DNA of 51,351 nucleotides from Acidobacteriota bacterium (GTDB taxonomy: Bacteria; Acidobacteriota; Terriglobia; Terriglobales; Acidobacteriaceae). Location: assembly GCA_025359885.1 (NCBI GenBank), contig JANYDG010000044.1:1-51351 (forward strand), read 5' to 3'. The position numbers and the translations under genes are program-made. Below, piece by piece: positions 14,996 through 23,008 of this stretch; positions within the stretch are counted from its first letter, which is position 1, and every line of letters begins with the position of its first letter. The notes beneath the pieces are model-generated. The model was given only the letters and a program-made list of their open reading frames with translations. It was not told the DNA's origin and did no database searches.

Positions 14996-16462
14996 ATGAG
15001 TGCTGCCCACGCCCACCCCATCCCGGCTCCCGCTTACAGTCACAAGCGGTATTTTTTTGAGAAATTCGGCATTACCGAGCGCCTGCTCGAGCGCTGCCTC
15101 GGCGAGGCCCTCGCTGCAGGCGGCGACTATGCCGACCTGTACTTCGAATCCGTGACCGCGACCGCGCTCGGAGTGGACGAGCAGATCGTCAAATCGGCCA
15201 GTTGCGGCACCAGCGCAGGATGCGGCATCCGCGTACTCTCGGGCGAGCGCACTGGCTACGCCTACACCGACAATCTCAGCCCCGAGCGGCTGCTGCATGC
15301 CGCCAAGACTGCCGCGCTGATCGCCTCAGGCCCGGCAAAGCACCCCATTCAGGGCTTTCAGGATGCCCCCGTCGCCGACCTCTACCCCGTTCCGCTGGGG
15401 GGATTTGACCTCGACCTGGCCGCCCGCCTTGACCTTATTCAACGCGCCGACCGCGCCGCCCGCGCCTTCAGTCCGCAGGTGATTCAGGTGCGGTCGAGCT
15501 ACTCTGAAGAATTGCGCCGCATCCTCATCGCCGCCTCAGACGGCGCCTTTGCGTCGGATACGCAACCCCTCTGCCGCCTCAACGTCTTTGTCATTGCCAA
15601 GGACGACCAGAACACCACCCGCGGCTCCTCCGGTTGCGGCGGACGCGGAGGCCTCGAGATCTTTGTCGGCTCCAAGAGCCCTGAAAACCTGGCCCGCGAA
15701 GCCGCCCGCGGAGCGATCCTGCAGCTCGGCGCTGTACCCGCCCCGGCCGGCGAAATGGAAGTCGTCCTCGGCCCCGGCTGGCCCGGCATCCTGCTGCACG
15801 AGGCAGTCGGCCATGGCCTCGAGGCCGATTTCAACCGCAAAAAGACTTCAGCGTTTGCCGGATTGATCGGGCAGTCCGTCGCCAGCAGCAAGGTTTCGGT
15901 CGTCGATAACGGCACCATGACCGGGCGGCGCGGCTCGCTCAACGTCGACGACGAAGGCTCCCCAACCCAGGAGACCGTCCTCATCGAAAACGGCATCCTC
16001 AAGGGCTATCTCACCGACAAGCTGTCGTCGCGGCTCACCGGCGCCGCAAACACAGGCTCCGGGCGTCGCGAAAGCTATCAGTGCATCCCGATGCCGCGCA
16101 TGACCAACACCTATATGCTGGCTGGCGACGACGAGCCTGAGGACATCATCCGCAGCGTCAAGCGCGGCCTCTACGCCGTCAACTTTGGCGGCGGCCAGGT
16201 CGATATCACCAACGGCAAGTTTGTCTTCTCGGCGTCAGAAGCCTACCTCATCGAAGACGGCCACATTACCGCTCCGGTCAAAGACGCCACCCTGATCGGC
16301 AACGGCCCTGAAGCACTGAAATATGTATCCATGGTCGGCCATGACCTCAAGCTCGACGAAGGCATCGGGACTTGCGGCAAGGCCGGTCAAAGTGTGCCCG
16401 TAGGCGTAGGCATGCCCACAATCAAACTAGACAGAATGACCGTCGGCGGCACCGGACGTTAA
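14996..16462 (+). CDS. tldD: TldD metalloprotease subunit
   Basis: The 488-residue protein carries the TldD zinc motif HEAVGH (H268, E269, H273) followed by GLEADFNRKKTS, and the conserved GTCGKAGQSVPVG near the C-terminus. TldD pairs with TldE (PmbA) in a heterodimeric protease that degrades unfolded peptides and, in enterobacteria, matures microcin B17 and processes the CcdA antitoxin. The partner tldE lies 1.4 kb downstream in the same orientation, separated by two small uncharacterised genes. The N-terminus has about 17 extra residues (MSAAHAHPIPAPAYSHK) before the conserved FFEKFGITERLL. A TACACT hexamer ends 11 nt before the ATG, and there is no Shine-Dalgarno. Confidence 0.95.
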   Translation: MSAAHAHPIPAPAYSHKRYFFEKFGITERLLERCLGEALAAGGDYADLYFESVTATALGVDEQIVKSASCGTSAGCGIRVLSGERTGYAYTDNLSPERLLHAAKTAALIASGPAKHPIQGFQDAPVADLYPVPLGGFDLDLAARLDLIQRADRAARAFSPQVIQVRSSYSEELRRILIAASDGAFASDTQPLCRLNVFVIAKDDQNTTRGSSGCGGRGGLEIFVGSKSPENLAREAARGAILQLGAVPAPAGEMEVVLGPGWPGILLHEAVGHGLEADFNRKKTSAFAGLIGQSVASSKVSVVDNGTMTGRRGSLNVDDEGSPTQETVLIENGILKGYLTDKLSSRLTGAANTGSGRRESYQCIPMPRMTNTYMLAGDDEPEDIIRSVKRGLYAVNFGGGQVDITNGKFVFSASEAYLIEDGHITAPVKDATLIGNGPEALKYVSMVGHDLKLDEGIGTCGKAGQSVPVGVGMPTIKLDRMTVGGTGR

Positions 16463-16478
16463 TTCAAGGGAGTAGATT

Positions 16479-16754
16479 TTGAATCCAATGATTGAAGCAG
16501 TAGAAGTAAAGCGATGGCACGGAACAACCGATAATCGCGTATTTGGCTGGCACACAATGTCCGTGACCGATGCTCTGCGACTGCAGGACGAAACCTTCCG
16601 CTGCCCCGAATGCCTCGGCCGCATCAAACTACGTCAGGCTTCAGCGGAAAAGGAACTCGCAGCCCACGGCACCCACTACAGCAAAAATCCGGGATGCAGT
16701 CTCGGGGATTGCTTTGACGGCGAAAAACGCGCCCACATCAAGCCGGTGAACTAG
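16479..16754 (+). CDS. Small Cys-rich, probable zinc-binding protein between tldD and tldE
   Basis: The 91-residue protein has CPEC (in FRCPECLGRIKLR) and, about 30 residues on, HYSKNPGCSLGDCFDG. The two Cys pairs plus His would make one zinc site. No known domain name. The start is a TTG at 16479: AAGGGAG lies 6 nt before it, whereas the in-frame ATG three codons later is 15 nt from that site. It begins 16 bp after the tldD stop, so the two are very probably cotranscribed. A zinc ribbon often marks nucleic-acid or protein binding, which would be new for a Tld locus, but that is inference. Confidence 0.75.
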   Translation: MNPMIEAVEVKRWHGTTDNRVFGWHTMSVTDALRLQDETFRCPECLGRIKLRQASAEKELAAHGTHYSKNPGCSLGDCFDGEKRAHIKPVN

Positions 16755-17045
16755 GCGTTTTGTCTGGGCGTCCTGGGGAGAAGTCCTTAAAGACGCCGCG
16801 CCCGGAAAAACGCCGACTCTGCTTACAGTTTTGCTCAAAGTGCATGGCGTATCGATTGGGAAATCCAACAAATACCCAAAGGCGCGTGGCCCCTTCTTGT
16901 TTTCGTCTTTGACCCCTACGGCTTGACCAGGCAGACGAGGCTTGACCAGGCAGACCAGGCTTGACCACGCAGACCAGGCAGACCAGCGACATCCGCAACC
17001 CGCTCAGCGCGTCGTCAAAGTTGTCCGTCTCCCCCGGTCGAGAGC
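16755..17045. other. Intergenic region holding a tandem repeat, otherwise no gene
   Basis: About 300 bp between the Cys-rich gene and the DUF5995 gene. I see the 19-bp repeat array (16921-16986) and the promoter-like TATAAT at its end. I see no coding frame of convincing character and no strong terminator. Confidence 0.6.
16921..16986. repeat. Tandem array of three 19-bp units plus a partial copy
   Basis: Three contiguous copies of GCTTGACCAGGCAGACCAG (with single changes: GACGAG in copy 1, CACGC in copy 3) at 16921-16977 are followed by a 9-bp partial copy. It lies 60 bp upstream of the TATAAT element of the DUF5995 gene. Confidence 0.9.
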
Positions 17046-17051
17046 TATAAT
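17046..17051 (+). promoter_or_regulatory. Consensus -10 box giving a leaderless DUF5995 mRNA
   Basis: A perfect TATAAT ends 8 nt before the ATG at 17060 and no Shine-Dalgarno is present. TTGTCC lies 19 bp upstream as a weak -35. Initiation at the usual distance would coincide with the start codon. Confidence 0.6.
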
Positions 17052-17059
17052 CGGCGACC

Positions 17060-17782
17060 ATGTTCCCATACGACCAGCAACTGCTCGCTCTGCTTGCCAC
17101 GCCGCCCGCCTCGGTCGCAGATGTACTCGCCACCATGCAGTCAATTGACGCGCTCACCATCGATGGCGACGGGCTGAAGTGGTTCAACTGGCTCTACATG
17201 CAGGTCACGCAGCAGGTAGAGACGCAGGTCAGTTCTCAGGGACTGGCCAGCTCCACCTTCCTGGCCGAGCTGGATGTACAGTTTGCCCAGCTCTACTTCA
17301 ATGCGCTGAAGAGTTTCCTCTCCAACGACCCATTGCCGGAGTGCTGGAGGATTCTGTTTGAGCGCCGTAATCAGACGGCTCTTGCCCGGATTCAGTGTGC
17401 CTTGGCAGGGATCAACGCGCACATCAACCATGACTTGCCGGAAGCGATTGTGACTACCTGCCAGATGCAGGGCTTCGCGCCCAAACATGGCGCAACCGCC
17501 TACGCCAGCTACACGTCGCTGAACACGACGCTCGACGGCCTCATTGAAGAAGCAAAACAGGCCCTGCACGTGCGCCTGCTGGGAGACGTGCTGCCAGCCG
17601 CCGCTCATCTCGAGGACACCCTCGCTGCATGGAGTGTGAGCGCCGCCCGCGAATCAGCCTGGAACAATGCCGAACTGCTCTGGCATCTGCGCGGCGAGAC
17701 GCTGCTTTCCAACGTATTCCTCGACACCGTGGACGGCCTCACCAGCGTGGTTGGCCAGGGCTTGCTCATTCCCATTTTGTAA
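17060..17782 (+). CDS. DUF5995 family protein
   Basis: The 240-residue all-alpha protein shows the DUF5995 pattern: DGLKWFNWLYMQVTQQV, FLAELDVQFAQLYFNAL, PECWRILFE and the diagnostic AGINAHINHDLPEAIV, whose two histidines and aspartate could bind a metal. It has no signal peptide or membrane helix. Function is unknown. It sits between tldD and tldE, in the same orientation, under its own TATAAT. The DUF name is recalled from the AGINAHINHDLP motif. Confidence 0.82.
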   Translation: MFPYDQQLLALLATPPASVADVLATMQSIDALTIDGDGLKWFNWLYMQVTQQVETQVSSQGLASSTFLAELDVQFAQLYFNALKSFLSNDPLPECWRILFERRNQTALARIQCALAGINAHINHDLPEAIVTTCQMQGFAPKHGATAYASYTSLNTTLDGLIEEAKQALHVRLLGDVLPAAAHLEDTLAAWSVSAARESAWNNAELLWHLRGETLLSNVFLDTVDGLTSVVGQGLLIPIL

Positions 17783-17848
17783 AGCACAAGGCCTCGGCAG
17801 AATCAGGCGAAGAAGTTGAAAGCAAGACAAATTTGATAGCTTCAATCT

Positions 17849-19255
17849 ATGGCCGACGTTTCAGCATCACCGACATTTGAAGCCGCCTCGACTGTTAACC
17901 TGCGCTCTCTGGCGGCGGAGGTCGTCGAGCGCGCCATCAGGGCCGGAGCCACAGACGCAGAAGTCGTGGTCCGCGAGGGCGACGAGTTTTCAGTTTCCGT
18001 TCGCATGGGCCAGGTCGAAACCCTGCAGGAATCCGGCTCACGCGGCCTGGGACTGCGCGTGCTGGTGGGCCAGCGGTCGGCCTCATCCTCGACCAGCGAC
18101 CTGACGGCTGACGGCATCGCGCAGGTGGTCTCGAGTGCCCTGGCGCTGGCCCAGGTAACGGAAGAGGACGTGTTTGCGGGCCTCCCCGACGCGGCTGACA
18201 TGGGGCAGCTTCCCGGCGATCTGCACCTTTATTTTGACGATGTGTATTCGCTGCCGGCGGCTGAGCGCATTGAGCGCGCACGCCGCGCCGAGGCTGCTGC
18301 GCTGGCCGCTGACCCGCGCATCACGAATTCGCAGGGCGGGGGCTTTGACGCGGCTACGGGGCGCAAGGTCTTTGCCAATTCGCGCGGATTCATTGGCGAA
18401 TACCAGACCAGCTATTGCGGCATATCCGCTGCGCCGCTGGCGATGGACGCGAATGGCGCGATGCAGCGGGATTTCTGGTCATCGAGCGCGCGCCGCATCG
18501 GCGACCTCGAATCGCCCGAGGAAATCGGTCAGGAAGCGGCCAGGCGCGCCCTGCTTCGGCTCGGAGCCCGCCGCATGCCGACGCAGCAGGTGCCCATCGT
18601 CTTCGCCCCTGAAGTTGCCCGGTCGCTGCTCGGCCACCTGTTTGAGGCTGCCTCAGGCGACTCCATCTGGCGCTCGGCGTCCTTTCTGGTGGGGGAACTT
18701 GGCAAGACGATCGCTTCCCCCGGAATCACCGTCGTCGATGATCACACCATGATTCTGCCCAACGGCGTGGGCGGCTTTGGGACGTCTGCTTTTGACGGCG
18801 AGGGCCTGCCCTGCCGCCGCACCGTGGTCGTTCAAGACGGCGTGCTCGAGACCTACCTGCTCAACACCTACTCTGCGCGCAAGCTCAAGATGCGCTCGAC
18901 CGGCAACGCTTCGCGCGGATTGGCGGGGGCGCCCGGCATCGGCGCAGGCAACCTCTACCTGCTGCCTGGAAAGCAATCACCCGAGCAGCTGATTGCGGCG
19001 ATTCCGGCAGGGTTTTATGTGACCAGCCTGATGGGTTTTGGCGCCAATCTGGTCACCGGCGACTATTCGCGCGGAGCCTCGGGCCTGTGGATTGAAAACG
19101 GTGAACTCACGTTTGCTGTTGAAGAGGTCACCATCGCCGGCAACCTCCGCGCCATGTTCAAAAACATCACCGCCATCGCCAACGACCTGGTCTTTCGCGG
19201 GTCAGTGACTGCGCCGACCCTGCGCGTGGACGGCATGACAGTGGCCGGCGCGTAG
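17849..19255 (+). CDS. pmbA: TldE/PmbA metalloprotease partner subunit
   Basis: The 468-residue protein follows the TldE pattern: an N-terminal domain with VSVRMGQVETLQESGSRGLG, a central SSSARRIGDLESPEEIG, and a C-terminal half with SLLGHLFEAASGDSIWR and MGFGANLVTGDYSRGASG. It lacks the HExxxH motif, as TldE subunits do; the zinc ligands are supplied by TldD. The ATG at 17849 has no Shine-Dalgarno. The next gene starts only 10 bp after the stop codon. Together with tldD it should form the periplasm-independent, cytosolic TldD/E protease. Confidence 0.94.
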   Translation: MADVSASPTFEAASTVNLRSLAAEVVERAIRAGATDAEVVVREGDEFSVSVRMGQVETLQESGSRGLGLRVLVGQRSASSSTSDLTADGIAQVVSSALALAQVTEEDVFAGLPDAADMGQLPGDLHLYFDDVYSLPAAERIERARRAEAAALAADPRITNSQGGGFDAATGRKVFANSRGFIGEYQTSYCGISAAPLAMDANGAMQRDFWSSSARRIGDLESPEEIGQEAARRALLRLGARRMPTQQVPIVFAPEVARSLLGHLFEAASGDSIWRSASFLVGELGKTIASPGITVVDDHTMILPNGVGGFGTSAFDGEGLPCRRTVVVQDGVLETYLLNTYSARKLKMRSTGNASRGLAGAPGIGAGNLYLLPGKQSPEQLIAAIPAGFYVTSLMGFGANLVTGDYSRGASGLWIENGELTFAVEEVTIAGNLRAMFKNITAIANDLVFRGSVTAPTLRVDGMTVAGA

Positions 19256-19265
19256 AATCCAGGTG

Positions 19266-20525
19266 ATGCTTTCCGAGAGCCAGCTTTTCGACCCGCTTGA
19301 CCCTGAGACGGCGCTGCGGCAGCTGCCTTCGCGGCCTGCGGTCTTTGCACTCTACGGGGAAAACGAGTCCGCCGAACCGTACATTGGCGTCACGCCTGAC
19401 CTGCGCCGCCGCCTGGAACGCCTGCTGCGCCCGGCCAAGGGCCAGACCAAGCGGCTGCAGCTCGTCTCCCGCGTGCGCCGCATCGCCTGGCAGGTTACCG
19501 GTTCAGAGTTTGAGTCGCTGCTGGTGCAATTTGCGCTGCTGGAGGCGCATTACGGAGCGAAAGCTCTGGAACGCATGAAGCTCCGCTCTTCGTCTTTTGT
19601 TCGCTTTCACGGCAGTAACCAATTCCCGCGTCTCACGGTGACGAACCGGCCCAGCCAGAAGGAGAGCCAGTGGGCCTTTGGGCCGTTCCCCTCGCGCGCG
19701 GCTGCTGAACGCTATGAGGAGGAAATGCTCAAGCTCTTCCTGTTGCGCCGCTGCGAAGAGAATCTTGACCCCCATCCCAGCCATCCTGGCTGCGTCTACT
19801 CCGAAATGAAGATGTGCCTTGCCCCCTGCTACCAGGGCTGCAGCGACGCCCGGTACGCTGATGAGGCAGAGGCCGTGCGCAGCTTTCTGGCGACGCGGGG
19901 CGAGAGCCGGCTGGCGCAGATTCGCACCCAGCGCGACGAGGCCTCAGAGCAGTTGGAGTTCGAAGCGGCGGCGGCGCTCCACGCCCAGTTTCAAAAGGTT
20001 GAGGCGGTGCGGGCGCTGGCTCCGGAGCTGGTGCGGCCGCTCAGCGAACTGCGCGCCTGCCTGCTGCAGGCCTCTGCCCATCCTGACGAGGTTGCAGTCT
20101 TTGTCTACGAGGATGGCCAGTGGCGGGGTCCGGCGGCGTTCAGCACGCTGGGGATGCGGATACAGAACGAGCAGTCGGGCTCGAGCTCGCTGTTTGCGCA
20201 GCCGATGGCGATTCAGCCCGTTCCTGAAGCCGAGCGCGCCATCCCCACAAAAGCCTCAGCAAGGCCAAGGTCAGATATCCTCGAAACCCGCCTCGAAGCC
20301 GCCCTCGAATCTCTCTCCACCCAGCGCCCCCAGCCCAGCAACACCATCCGCCAGGGCCACCTCGCCCTGCTAGCCCGCTGGTACTACCGCCCCCAGCAAA
20401 AGCGCATCGGCGAAATCTTCTTCCCCGACCCCCAGCAGAACGAATCTCCCACGAAATGGCCCCTAAAAACCCTCTTGCGCGGCATAGGCAGAGTAGCCGG
20501 ATCGACCATCCAGACGACTGCCTAA
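19266..20525 (+). CDS. Half-length UvrC-like GIY-YIG nuclease with Fe-S-type Cys cluster
   Basis: The 419-residue protein keeps the N-terminal half of UvrC. The GIY-YIG core is FALYGENESAEPYIG (27-41) with GSEFESLLVQFALLEA (79-94) holding the catalytic glutamate. The cluster CVYSEMKMCLAPCYQGC (C176, C184, C188, C192) is the motif that binds an Fe-S cluster in UvrC. A UVR-like helical pair QLEFEAAAALHAQFQKVEAV follows. It lacks the C-terminal RNase H-like nuclease and helix-hairpin-helix domains. The rest (250-419) is unlike UvrC. It could make one incision, as Cho does, or serve another DNA-cutting role. It follows tldE by 10 bp and is likely cotranscribed. Confidence 0.82.
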   Translation: MLSESQLFDPLDPETALRQLPSRPAVFALYGENESAEPYIGVTPDLRRRLERLLRPAKGQTKRLQLVSRVRRIAWQVTGSEFESLLVQFALLEAHYGAKALERMKLRSSSFVRFHGSNQFPRLTVTNRPSQKESQWAFGPFPSRAAAERYEEEMLKLFLLRRCEENLDPHPSHPGCVYSEMKMCLAPCYQGCSDARYADEAEAVRSFLATRGESRLAQIRTQRDEASEQLEFEAAAALHAQFQKVEAVRALAPELVRPLSELRACLLQASAHPDEVAVFVYEDGQWRGPAAFSTLGMRIQNEQSGSSSLFAQPMAIQPVPEAERAIPTKASARPRSDILETRLEAALESLSTQRPQPSNTIRQGHLALLARWYYRPQQKRIGEIFFPDPQQNESPTKWPLKTLLRGIGRVAGSTIQTTA

Positions 20526-20555
20526 AATCCGTGGTGAACCTCTGATTTAGTCGAG

Positions 20556-20635
20556 TTTCTTGAAGGGTACGGGCTTCAGCCCGTACATATAAGTCCCGCA
20601 GAATCACTGGGCTTCAGCCCCTGAGGGACGTTGCG
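20556..20635. repeat. Composite two-hairpin interspersed repeat
   Basis: The hairpin GTACGGGCTTCAGCCCGTAC (20567-20586, 9-bp arms) is followed after 22 bp by GGGCTTCAGCCC (20609-20620) and then CTGAGGGA. The same layout (TTGAAGGG, hairpin, spacer with AGAATCA, hairpin with AGCCCCTGAGGGA) recurs at 32685-32754, showing a mobile or amplified unit of about 70 bp. Confidence 0.85.
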
Positions 20636-20740
20636 CCAAGTTCTTCAGAGATTCCCTGGTCTGAGCCAGAGCCCGCACACTTGAACTTTGCCAGCAGGCA
20701 AACGTCTTAGACCCCCATAAGATTTCATCGAAAGGAACTT

Positions 20741-20935
20741 TTGCGCGACTTCATCAACGCCACCCTCGGCTTTCCCGCCCTGGCCGAGAAAACCAGCATC
20801 CATGCCAAGACTCTGCACAAAATGCTCGGCCCCAAAGGCAATCCCACCGCAGCAAATCTGTTCCGCATCCTGGCCTGCCTGCAAGAGCAGGAAGGTATCC
20901 GGCTCCAGGTCCGAGCCGCCCGGGCTGTAGCGTAA
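20741..20935 (+). CDS. Antitoxin-like HTH protein, probably a shortened remnant
   Basis: The 64 residues DFINATLGFPALAEKT, then HKMLGPKGNPTAANLFRILA and EGIRLQVRAA match the C-terminal DNA-binding half of HigA2-like addiction-module antidote proteins. Full-length relatives have about 40 more residues at the N-terminus. Upstream codons also read RKELL before the frame closes at a TAG (20708-20710), which is what a deletion joining two RKELL/LRD-like stretches would leave. A TTG preceded by AAAGGA at 4 nt could still start a short product. No toxin gene is adjacent. Its TAA at 20933-20935 abuts the stop of the convergent GH27 gene. Confidence 0.6.
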   Translation: MRDFINATLGFPALAEKTSIHAKTLHKMLGPKGNPTAANLFRILACLQEQEGIRLQVRAARAVA

Positions 20936-22153
20936 TTACTTGCTCACAATCAACAGCGTAGCCCCATGCTTCACCAGCGTATCCGTAAACACCCCCGACC
21001 TCCGCCCCAGATCCTTACTCTTCCAAACATCCCGCACATTCCCGCCATTCTTGAATCCAATCGCCGCCAGATCCACCGAAACATCGCGCAGGGACCAACT
21101 GCGGTTAAAGAGGCCCACCGCGACGCGCCCGCCACTAAGCGGCTTGGTCCAGACCTCGAGGTCGCCGCTCTCATACAGTCGGTCGCCCTGCTTGCCCAAC
21201 GAATCCTGATCAATCGCGATCGCCTCCTTGTTCATCAGCAGGCTCTTGTCGGCGTCCGTCATCTTGCTCAGGTCGTTCCCCGCCAGCAGCGGAGAAGCCA
21301 GCAACACCCACAGGCTCATGTGCGTGCGGTATTCGTCGGGGGTCATCTTCCCGTTGCCAATCTCCAGCATGTCCGGGTCGTTCCAGTGACCGGGCCCGGC
21401 AAACTTTGAAAGGCCCGCCTGGCTGAAGCCAATGGCGATCATCCGCCCGTAGGAGTCATCGATATCGTCCGTCGTGCGCCACATCGAAGCGCCGACCTCC
21501 GGCCCCCACTTCCACGGCTGGTCAACGCCGTACTGGCAGAGGCTGTAGACGATGGAGCGGCCGGTTTGCTTTGAAGCTGCCTTGAGCGCGTCGCCCATCT
21601 TGCGGTAGGCGGCGATCATCAGGTTCTTTTTGGCGTCGGGATCGTTGGGATGATCGGCCTTGGCCTGGAGCAGGTTGTCTTCAAAGGAGCAGAGATCGTA
21701 CTTGAGAAAGTCCACGCCCCAGGCGGCATACATCTGCGCGTCCTGCGCTTCATGGTCCAGGCTGCCCTCGTAGCCCCCGCAGGTCTTCGCCCCCGGCCCC
21801 GAATAAATCCCAAACTTCAGCCCCTTGGAGTGGATGTAGTCTCCCAGCGCCTTCATGTCGGGGAAGCGGTCGTTGGTGTGGAGCACGCCCTGCGCATCGC
21901 GCGTGCCCTGCCAGGTGTCATCGACATTGACGTAGACGTAGCCGGCGTCACGCATGCCGGTAGAGACGAGCATGTCGGCTGCGGAACGCACGTCGGCGTC
22001 GGTGACGTGTTCGGCAAAGTGGTTCCAACTGTTCCAGCCCATGGGAGGGGTCATCGCTACAGACGCGACGAGTGGCGCAGCAGAGTTGCTCTGAGCAAGC
22101 GACGGAACTGCAACAAGAAGCAGGGCGGAGAACAAAACAGCGGGCACGCGCAT
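20936..22153 (-). CDS. GH27 alpha-galactosidase, secreted
   Basis: The 405-residue protein has a signal peptide (VLFSALLLVAVPSLAQS) and the GH27 (beta/alpha)8 signature: TPPMGWNSWNHF (35-46), YVNVDDTWQG, FGIYSGPGAKTCGGYEGS, the nucleophile Asp153 in FLKYDLC, and the acid/base Asp230 in WRTTDDIDDSYG. PGHWNDPDMLEIGNG and LWVLLASPLLAGNDL are also family hallmarks. A C-terminal beta domain closes it. It would hydrolyse terminal alpha-galactose from plant galactomannans or raffinose-type sugars in the periplasm or outside. The ATG at 22153 is preceded by GAGGTG at 9 nt and directly begins the signal peptide. It converges end to end with the HTH remnant. Confidence 0.95.
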   Translation of the reverse strand: MRVPAVLFSALLLVAVPSLAQSNSAAPLVASVAMTPPMGWNSWNHFAEHVTDADVRSAADMLVSTGMRDAGYVYVNVDDTWQGTRDAQGVLHTNDRFPDMKALGDYIHSKGLKFGIYSGPGAKTCGGYEGSLDHEAQDAQMYAAWGVDFLKYDLCSFEDNLLQAKADHPNDPDAKKNLMIAAYRKMGDALKAASKQTGRSIVYSLCQYGVDQPWKWGPEVGASMWRTTDDIDDSYGRMIAIGFSQAGLSKFAGPGHWNDPDMLEIGNGKMTPDEYRTHMSLWVLLASPLLAGNDLSKMTDADKSLLMNKEAIAIDQDSLGKQGDRLYESGDLEVWTKPLSGGRVAVGLFNRSWSLRDVSVDLAAIGFKNGGNVRDVWKSKDLGRRSGVFTDTLVKHGATLLIVSK

Positions 22154-22262
22154 GGGCAGGGGCACCTCGAAATTGGCAATCAGTGAGCGACTCAGCATAG
22201 CGCGGCTGACCTGCGGGCGTCGATTCTCCGCTGTGACGCAGCAGCCTTATCCTTGTGGCTGG

Positions 22263-22310
22263 TACACTTGAGGCTTCCGGAAGCATCGCGGGGGACTACC
22301 CCCAAGGCAA
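22263..22310 (+). promoter_or_regulatory. Promoter-like -10 and leader hairpin of rpe
   Basis: TACACT at 22263-22268 follows GG, as at other starts in this window. In the leader, GGGGG-ACTA-CCCCC (22290-22303) forms a small hairpin directly against the AAGG ribosome-binding site, 9 nt before the rpe ATG. Folding could limit translation initiation. Confidence 0.4.
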
Positions 22311-22316
22311 ACAATT

Positions 22317-22991
22317 ATGGTCGAATTGCTCCCATCCATACTTTCCGCGGATTTTGCCAATCTGGCCCGCGACGTCGCGGCAGCCGAGCGCGGCGGCGGC
22401 ACGGTGATCCATGTCGATGTGATGGACGGGCACTTCGTGCCGAATATCACCCTCGGACCGCCGGTGGTCAAGAGCCTGCGCAAGGTCACAAGTCTACCGC
22501 TCGACTGCCACCTGATGATCCAGAATCCCAACGACTACATCCCCGCCTTTGCCGACGCGGGGGCAGACTGGGTCAGCGTCCACTATGAGGCTTGCCCCCA
22601 CCTGCACCGGACACTGGAGCTGATTCAAAGCCATGGCATGAAGGCTGGCGTGGTCCTGAACCCGGCGACGCGGGTCAATTTCATCCGCGACATCCTGCCG
22701 ATGCTGCACCATGTGCTGATCATGAGCGTTAATCCGGGCTTTGGCGGGCAGAAATTTATCCCTTTCTCGCTTGAAAAGATTCGCCGGCTGGTCGCGCTGC
22801 GCAACGAGCTCGGCCTGGCATTTAGAATTGAAGTGGATGGCGGCGTGGCTCACGATACCATTACTCAGGTCGTCCAAGCAGGTGCAGACCTGCTGGTGGC
22901 GGGCAATGCCGTCTTTGGCAGCGGCAGCGCCGAAGTGAATGCGCGAGAATTACTGGCCGCAGCCAGACAAGCAGCAGGCGAAGCGGCCTGA
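22317..22991 (+). CDS. rpe: Ribulose-phosphate 3-epimerase
   Basis: The 224-residue TIM barrel has the family motifs LLPSILSADFANL, HVDVMDGHFVPNITLGP (metal-binding His and catalytic Asp), LDCHLMIQNP, LIMSVNPGFGGQKF and EVDGGV, with the terminal phosphate site at AGADLLVAGNAVFG. It interconverts ribulose 5-phosphate and xylulose 5-phosphate in the pentose phosphate pathway. The ATG follows AAGG at 9 nt and a short hairpin. The BamD-like gene starts 17 bp after the stop, so the two probably share a transcript, an unexpected pairing of central metabolism with envelope biogenesis. Confidence 0.97.
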   Translation: MVELLPSILSADFANLARDVAAAERGGGTVIHVDVMDGHFVPNITLGPPVVKSLRKVTSLPLDCHLMIQNPNDYIPAFADAGADWVSVHYEACPHLHRTLELIQSHGMKAGVVLNPATRVNFIRDILPMLHHVLIMSVNPGFGGQKFIPFSLEKIRRLVALRNELGLAFRIEVDGGVAHDTITQVVQAGADLLVAGNAVFGSGSAEVNARELLAAARQAAGEAA

Positions 22992-23008
22992 AACACAATC
23001 GAGGTGGT

